Shown in pieces: positions 57,337 to 64,000 of a DNA stretch of 64,000 nt. Position numbers and translations under genes: made by a program. The DNA comes from Prostheceraeus crozeri. Lineage: Eukaryota > Platyhelminthes > Polycladida > Euryleptidae. Each line of letters begins with the position of its first letter. Positions within the stretch are counted from its first letter, which is position 1. The stretch lies in the NCBI GenBank assembly GCA_907163375.1, contig CAJQUW010002113.1, positions 91,286 to 155,285 of the forward strand. Direction: 5' to 3'. The notes beneath the pieces are model-generated. The model searched no databases. It saw only the letters and a program-made list of their open reading frames with translations, and was not told the DNA's origin.

Positions 57337-58757
57337 GTGGTGTGCGTAGGATTATGAACAGTGGCGTCGCGTGCTCCATGACCATAGGCCTTCACTCGGC
57401 ATAATACTATTTCTACACCAAACACTTTCATGTTGCAACATCAATTTTCATAAAAGCTAAATTTTTAATAACAATTTCCCGAACATTTTTTAAGGTCAAC
57501 TGAAAGTGCACATGAGAAGTGATTGCTCATGTCGCTTAACTACCTTACTCAAGGAGCTGAGATCACTAATGTTTGAAGTGTGGTAAATTACCAGTAATTT
57601 ACCGGTAAGATTGAAATAAATTACCGTTAAATTACCGATGCACGATCATTTTTCGGGGTTTCCTCATTTCATTTTGCTATGACAAAATTTCAAATACATT
57701 CACAATTCTCAGGTAGCCTAAAGAATTTAGAGTTTCTTAAAATTACTAAATCATAGCTTATGCATCTAACCTATAAATGTATTCAACCAGGTGTGCATGA
57801 ATGATTCGATGTTAATAGTTACACCCACAGCATTAGACCGGTCGTCTCTTCTTCTGTTTGACTAGAAAGGAAACATGGGAACATATAACGTTAATAAAAT
57901 GGCACAATCTGCTGACATATTACCATAACAATCGAAAAATAAGCAACCAGTTCGATTTTAAATGCGCCAAATTGTGCGAAGCTTCAGTGACTGTTATCAA
58001 CCGGATCACACAACAAAGAGACGCAGTCGATGTCAAGTTCTACAGAGAAGTTTGTGAGCGTTTTTTCGTGCGCCTGCCAACATTTTAAATAATGATCGGA
58101 GGGCCCAACATTATCGAGAAAACCTTTGCGCAATGATCTGAATTCTTCAAAGCTGAAGGAATCGTGACGATCGGAGCATTTTGAAGGAATTCACAGCAAT
58201 CCGCAAGCGGCGCATGACTATTTTTCCTATCTGTGCAAGGCATTAAAAATTTCTTCTTGCCCACTTAGTAAGTTCTCGCATGTGCCATTGCTTTGAATCA
58301 GTTTGCACTTCTAGCAAATTGATGCGCTTAGACAATCGAATTATGTGATTAGACCATTCACTTTGCTATCACCAACCCCTAGCAGTACCAAAGAATGCCT
58401 GAATTTATCAAATTCCACGCTAGTTGCTATCTCTTCAACACGCATTTAAAATATTCTAATTCTGGTCTCTCATTGGTTGAGACGATCGCTATAATTGCTC
58501 TTATCAATGTCTTTATGCACCTTTATGATGATTGTAGCCTGCGCGTGTATTGTCAAATTTTACCAAGTGGCTACAATGGGGACGATATCTGCATATTCTT
58601 TCCATTGATGATATCTCTCTCTCTCTCTCTTTCTCATATTATAGTAATATTTATTACTAATTATAGTTATCAAAATACATTTCTTGAAACAATATTGTCT
58701 CCAATTATCTAAATTTACTGCGCATAGATTTCATACTTCTTCTAACATTGACAACTA

Positions 58758-60184
58758 CAGGGTGTTCAGCAAAAAACCAGGAAATTTCAAATGTATGATT
58801 TGTGTATTACGAAAACAATAATGAAGACTCGGAAATATCAATAATGTTCAAAATGAGAGCCACTGACTTTGACACAGCGCTTCAAACGTTGTATCCATAC
58901 AGAAGTGGGTGAGTGAATGGTTCTGTCGGGTATTCCATTCCACGCTTCTGTCAAAACATCTTTAAGCATTTCAATGTCAGTTATCTGTCCACGCTGTCGC
59001 TGAAGATGAGACAATAAAATACTCCACATACAGAGGTCCATGACGTTTAAATCTGGGCTTTTTGAAGGCCAACCACTTGGTTCAATAAAATCAGGTGTGT
59101 TTTCTCTAAGCCAATTAATTGTTGCGACTGCTATGTGGATCTTTGCGCCATCTTGTTGTCACGTACATGGTTCATTTTGCATTATGCGATTGATATCTTC
59201 GAAAACCAGAGGGCACATTTCTTCTCGATGAACGTCCTGATTTACTCTTCTTCTTCTTCTTTTTTGAATTTGGGATGTGGTCTTGGCCAGCTTCAATAAA
59301 GTAAAGATTTGACTTCCCAAACCAGGAAACCGCAGCATAACAAAGTATCGACTTTTGCTGAGTGTCGATTTCTGCCAAAATATCGTTATCATCGATGTCA
59401 GTCTTTACGTTCACTGCTCTGTAGATACGCTCATTCTGCGAATTTAGTGGGGCGTTGAGCATGAAACTGGCTTCGTCAAAGAACCAAACTGACTTCCACG
59501 AATCTCCTGGTTGAAACTTATCGATCATAAGCATTGATTTTTCAAGTTTTCTTTCTTTATGAGCATCTGTTAGGTTGTTACACTTTATTGTTCGATAGCA
59601 TTTTAGCGATGACATTTTGAGAATTTTGTCATTCACAGTCCCTAATGACATATTCAGTTGGTGTGATATTTCCCTTTGACGACGATGACCTCTTCGTGGT
59701 GAACCAACTGGCGCAACATCCAAATCCAAAACAGCAGTCCGTGTATTGTTGTCAAATTTTGTGGCGGTGCCTGTTCCACGCTTGCTATGGGCTGCATTGC
59801 CTTCTTCTTTTATTCGCTTAGCCACAAGGGTGACCTGATTTTTTGTAATTGTGCTGAAGAAGTTCGGCTGAATTTCGCCGCATTTACCAAGGCCCCAAGT
59901 GGGATGCTCAGTTTAAATAACATGATCACTTGACGCTGGAAATCAGTTAACTGAGGCATTTGCACAATATGATGAAATTGATGGTACTGGAATGTTCTTC
60001 CTATTTCGTACTACGAAACAATACAAATCAACCAATCACATAACAGCTATAACAACCAATTACAATTCTTGGGATTTCCAGTTACAGTTCTTATAAATCG
60101 CAAATACAATTCTTGGAATTCCCAGATATTATAAGCTATGCAAGCATAAATTTGGAATTTCCTGCTTTTATACTGAACACCCTG
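58758..60184 (-). mobile_element. Mariner of the DD37D (maT-like) type, 1427 bp
   Basis: The TIR CAGGGTGTTCAG with AAAA-CAGGAAATT inside is present at both ends, flanked by TA (58756-58757 and 60185-60186). It carries a degenerate transposase on the minus strand and is nested in the hAT element 57567-60584. Confidence 0.85.
58838..59825 (-). pseudogene. DD37D mariner transposase, inactive
   Basis: It starts near 59825 (MAKRIKEEGNAAHSKRGTGT) with a degraded helix-turn-helix (REISHQLNMSLGTVNDKILK). The first catalytic Asp lies in VWFFDEASFMLNAPLNSQNE. YAAVSWFGKSNLYFIEAG precedes an AAG repeat coding Lys (about 59245-59265) where the frame shifts. EDINRIMQNEPCT then meets a TGA where the family has Trp, followed by QQDGAKIHIAVATINWLREN with the second Asp and SPDLNVMDLCMW with the third. 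Exactly 37 residues separate the last two Asp. The C-terminus ends WIQRLKRCVKVSGSHFEH. At least one frameshift and one stop. Confidence 0.85.
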
Positions 60185-60684
60185 TAGTTTGGATTGTATT
60201 TATAGAAAGCCAAGGATCTGCAGTGCATAATTTACAAAATATTATAGAGTGTGTGGCCTTTCCTTAGAACAATGTTTATTTGCCGTCAAACTTTTGATTA
60301 CTATGGTCTATTTGGGTGAAATACCAACAAACTTCTTAAAAATGTCATTTTTTCATTTCTCAATTGCAATATCTATGACAAAGAATCAGACGTTGAGCAA
60401 AATTCAAACCTTCATCAGACTCAGATTAAGCCAAGTGTGTATTTAGTTAAAATCAAAGCATATTGGTGCGCTCGATTTGAAGTTATACGGACTTGAATAT
60501 AAATTACGGTAATTTACCGATAAATTACCTGTAAATTACCGGTAAGGTAACTTAAAAAAAATTACCGGTAATTTTTAAACACTAGAGATCACTATATCCC
60601 CTCTGTCGAAACCACATTTTCTCGAGAAAAAAGGAGGCAAGGCCAACAGTTTCTTGTGTTTCTCGCGGCCGATCAGCCACTCAC

Positions 60685-60842
60685 ATGTTTGAAATTCTGA
60701 TGCATTAAAATGTGTTGTATATTTCTTATTTCTTTCTCTGTGAGTACTGTCAATTTTATATCAGGTGTTGGCCTACCTTGCTTGACGAATGTCATCTTTT
60801 CAATATATTCCCTTGGGACGAAAGGCGTGGTTATGATCTCAT
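60685..60842 (-). CDS. Candidate exon of an unrecognised gene
   Basis: On the minus strand an acceptor-like GTTTAGTACTGCAG precedes 52 codons. They include TTPFVPREYIEKMTFVKQGR and PTPDIKLTVLTEKEIRNIQH, and a donor GTGAGTGG follows. The composition looks protein-like and both splice signals are good, but I recognise no family and no neighbouring exon. It could be chance. Confidence 0.3.
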
Positions 60843-61159
60843 CTGCAGTACTAAACATAGCGTCACATCAATCACGTAAAAAATTATGGAATTCTATTGA
60901 ATCTAGGTGTTCGAGTCAGATGCATTACTCTGCATTCATTGGCGAACGCTCATCATCTGATCCCAATCTTGTCTGAGCGTCAGACATCTGCTACTGTTGA
61001 CGTAGTGGCCTCTCTGCCATAAAGCGAATCCAGGAACAATTGGGTTGCGCTTCCCCTACTATATTTAGGTACCGTGCCTCTATCAAGAATTGCAAAGAAT
61101 TTCATTGCAAAAATTGGAGAAGGCAAAGCATTATGTCTATCGGGCAAATATTGGCGCGG

Positions 61160-61480
61160 GCGCTTGCGCTTACTGCCTCACACACACACACACACACACA
61201 ACTCTCTTTCGCTGTCTGAACATCAGTGCTCCGTCTGAACACACGACAAGCTTGTGTATTGTTCGAAGAAAACAGCTGTGATTCAAGCACGTGCTGCAAA
61301 ACTGTTCACTGTGAGGTTGAGTCTGATTTTTAGACGGAAAGCTGTGCACAGCTAACACGAGAAGCTATCGAATTTAAATGAATGATGACACTTTTCATTT
61401 TTATAATTGTTGGAAAATAATTTTTGAGGATGCGCCGAAGGCCTCGCAGGTACGGAGAAGACGCCACTGATTATGAACTT
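61160..61480. repeat. Interspersed repeat R, copy 2, left part
   Basis: Matches 12490-12795 (for example GACGGAAAGCTGTGCACAGC and CGCAGGTACGGAGAAGACGC) and then breaks off. The right part resumes near 63740. Confidence 0.7.
61181..61201. repeat. CA microsatellite
   Basis: A run of about ten CA units inside repeat R copy 2; the copy near 12500 has only a few. Confidence 0.9.
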
Positions 61481-61501
61481 AATTTTTAGAAGAGCGCACA
61501 C

Positions 61502-62020
61502 TAGGTGACATGCCACGCGTAATTCACGAACGGAACACCCCAAACATCCGTGATTAAAAACATTCTGTTCTTCTACGTGCGATACATACGCGCTGCACTA
61601 AGAGTCAGAAATCACTTGATCTGATGTTGTTAAAATATGGGGAAGGTTTATGAATACGCGCGGGGGAGCGTTTATAGTTTGCGCGTCGTCTACAGTTGTA
61701 TATGCGTTGCCGCTTGAACCACGGATGAACCGCAAAGCATGTTCTGTCTTCCCTGAGCCTGAAAATGAATTTACACGCACCACTGTTCCAACGCACAGCC
61801 GATGAATCAACGGAAATCCGACGTTTTTTTGCCAGTGGGTGAGGTCCTATCACACTGTTTAGCCTCTGATACATGCAGACACATGAAACTGGAAAGTCTT
61901 TATGACAGGACTGCCGACAGATATGTTGCAGCAATGTCACGCATAGCCACGGATGTTTAGGGTCATGTGTAATTACGCGTACCGGTAGTTTGCGCGTAAT
62001 TGAGCGTGACATGTCACCTA
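61502..62020. mobile_element. MITE family M, copy B (519 bp)
   Basis: The inverted counterpart of 56953-57336: it starts TAGGTGACATGCCACGCGTA and ends GAGCGTGACATGTCACCTA. It is longer than copy A by about 135 bp and sits in the gap that splits repeat R copy 2. ORFs across it are incidental. Confidence 0.8.
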
Positions 62021-63739
62021 GTGTAGTCAGAAACAAGCATGTTTCATGGCCTCATAAAGCCTTTTGATAGTAGCCTACCTTTAAAAAGCGCATGAATAGG
62101 GTCAGCAGTCAGAGGGTGGGTAAAAGTTAATTTTAAAGTGTACACTGTAGGGCAATTTCACGTCAAGTGGTACATGGGCGTCAAAGTGTAAATATCACTT
62201 TTGGTTGACATCTCTCACTTAGTTGACAATCATCTATATTTTGATATAGGCTACAAAATGAAGACCCGATGATTGATAGCTTTAGGGCTTTAGGCACTTT
62301 TTTTTTAGTTTTTCCTTATATATTTTGCGTAATGTCTCTGAGCACTTGTGCTGCCTTCTTGGCACTGATTTAACGAGATTCGTTAAAGTATTTGAAGTAT
62401 ATTGCTCATAGTTCTCAGTTACATCGTCATAAAAGAGTTGTACATGCTACTCAGGATGCCATCGCTGCCAAGAAAAGCTTGCTGGCAAATGTTGCGTCCA
62501 TAACGAAAAAATGTGCTTATCTGTCTATGATAAAAAGTTGGCCTAAAATGTTCATCCTTCTTATTGACTTCCTCTATTACTGGAATCCTATCATAGACAT
62601 CGATTTGAGTGGTGAAACCTGTCTAACTTTTGAGAAATTAGCAATGAAGTACATACGTCCGTAACATCACGGACGTAGCAGAAATACAAATTCAATTTTC
62701 CATCTTCATTCACAACCGTCAACATTCTGCCAAACAGGCATTCTTTGGATTGACATGACATAGGCCTAGTAGATGACTAAATGAATGATTGAATAGTTAA
62801 TTACAGTGGCGTAGCGATGCTTCAAACCGTTTCCGGGGCTAAAGTCTGTTTTGTCATCGGTTGTATAGCATATATGCAAAGTACCAGGTGGGTTCCAATC
62901 TAGAAGTCACTTTGATGTTTTTAAATAATGATAAAGTAATGAAGAAGTGAAGGTATGCATGTGTAAACAATTATACGCGCTTTGTCAGACACGCCGTGAT
63001 TAGCCAATCAGTGTATGCAAGTGTCACTCATAAAGAATTCCCTGTCTTCGCCCGGGTTGTATCACAGAGATGGATTGCTTCTCCGTGGGTTGCATGCAGT
63101 GGCCGTGATGAGCTGAAAGGCGTCGCCGAGCTGTTCTGGCGCGTGTGAACGAGACATAGATAGATTGGTTGAGTTGTCGATGACATCAGCGAGCTATGCT
63201 GATCATGTGTGGCTCTTGTTAGATTTTGGCCAATCGGTGCAATCTCGGCGACACTCCGGTGACTGCCCCTGAGAGGAAGACAGATAAGACCACGGATAGT
63301 TATACATGCATCCGTTGAAAAGATGAAGAAAGACTTAAGATAGGATGTAGCGCTTGATCACCGATGCACATTGTACATCATTAAAATCTGTTGAGGAATT
63401 TATTTAAAAATACATTCGGAGCACTGCCCCGAATGACCAATGGACGATACGCCCATGGTTATTTATGATGTATTATTAAGATAAAGGTCAACATTAGTAT
63501 TTAGATTTAAGAAATAAAACATAAATCTAGTGAATCATAAAACTAAAAACATAAAAACTAAATTGGATTAAAAACTTGAAATTTCAGCCAAGAAGCACAA
63601 TAAGATCTCAACTTTTTCATGAAGACTTACACTATAGTGTGCTTCATGAAATTTCCTTGATAATCAGCCCAATTAGCGCTTGATTAAGACAGGTACATGT
63701 TAATAACGTTCATTCCTTTTGATATCTACTATGTTTCAT
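62021..63739. other. No gene recognised
   Basis: A 90-codon ORF at 62392-62664 has no family resemblance or context. A GC-richer stretch around 63060-63290 contains the inverted pair GTCGCCGAG/CTCGGCGAC. Otherwise featureless. Confidence 0.4.
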
Positions 63740-63990
63740 ACTACTTATATAGTGGCTTCACGTCGCTAGTATATAAACACAGGAATAATTTGCAAAAATT
63801 TAGCTTTTAAATGTGTATAGATCAACAAAAACACCAAATTCATCAACGATCAAATGTCTTTTTAGGCCGCAGGAATGTAATCTCCGCAAAAACCTGAATC
63901 TTTTGATATAAAAGTTTTCAATGCACATGCCAACATTTTTTTTGAGTCGACACTCTACCTACCATATACTTACTCTATGGGCCTTACTCT
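63740..63990. repeat. Interspersed repeat R, copy 2, right part
   Basis: Resembles 12860-13060: TAGTATATAAACA, ATAATTTGCAAAA and ATCTCCGCAAAAACCTG, then ACTCTACCTACCATATACTT, each diverged. About 2.3 kb separate it from the left part, against about 80 bp in copy 1. Confidence 0.6.
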
Positions 63991-64000
63991 ATCATCTTTC

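Larger units (their letters stand above)
57567..60584. mobile_element. hAT-type element with 8-bp TSD, interrupted by a mariner
   Basis: GAGATCAC lies at 57559-57566 and 60585-60592. The ends TAATGTTTGAA and TTTAAACACTA are near inverted repeats of the TAGTGTTTRAA type. Repeated GGTAATTTACCGGTAA motifs lie inside both ends. No hAT transposase is recognised outside the nested mariner. Confidence 0.75.

Noticed and set aside
62392-62664. 90-codon plus-strand ORF
   Set aside because: No recognisable domain, promoter or splice context.
1-64000. LTR retrotransposon, endogenous virus or Polinton
   Set aside because: No paired LTRs and no gag, integrase, capsid or polymerase-B signatures were recognised; the large inverted repeats are explained by satellite DNA and hAT copies.

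Overview
The window is eukaryotic: spliced genes, GT-AG introns, tRNA-type SINEs, LINEs, Penelope-like elements and many DNA transposons at modest GC. The repeat content (several hAT families, Penelope, a mariner of the DD37D type, tRNA/core SINEs) and a spliced mitochondrial ribosomal protein gene point to an invertebrate animal, probably marine. I cannot name the phylum. No LTR, retroviral or Polinton-type element was recognised.

Layout. 1-7095 is a satellite of about 30-bp monomers arranged as a giant inverted repeat centred at 3309/3310; base 1 pairs with base 6552 and the left arm runs off the window. 7096-9660 holds a 476-bp tandem array. Two of its units each carry a TATA box, an 88-codon minus-strand ORF and a near-consensus histone-mRNA 3' stem-loop, although the protein is not a histone; flanking units carry repeated about 147-bp structured modules. 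10160-12030 is a second satellite (487-bp unit). 12.4-18.3 kb holds an interspersed repeat, a decayed mariner and LINE remnants. 18331-20918 is a hAT-type element with a perfect 8-bp target duplication that contains a Penelope-like element.

Host gene 1 is DAP3 (mitochondrial ribosomal protein S29), with exons 21181-21858 and 26565-27065 separated by an intron carrying a jockey-like LINE. Immediately downstream lies a 3.8-kb TIR transposon (27124-30934) with a Sola-like/DUF7869-like transposase on the minus strand and a coding-compatible minisatellite. 31.2-34.1 kb looks empty. 34156-39159 is a 5-kb hAT element with a coiled-coil-tailed transposase and an RLE-type LINE fragment inside. 40-43.6 kb holds a pogo-like MITE, a Penelope fragment and an element with perfect 72-bp inverted repeats.

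Host gene 2 is a small two-membrane-segment protein resembling OCIA-domain proteins (exons 44925-45042 and 55950-56149, matching phase). Its 10.9-kb intron houses two hAT copies head to head (45130-49518 minus, 49519-52200 plus), a SINE and a 739-bp hAT MITE. 56.9-62.0 kb has two copies of one MITE family and a hAT element interrupted by a DD37D mariner. The right end (62-64 kb) is mostly unassigned.

The host genes do not form a pathway, though DAP3 is mitochondrial and OCIA-type proteins often are. The most unusual object is the histone-style tandem mini-gene array at 7576-8637.
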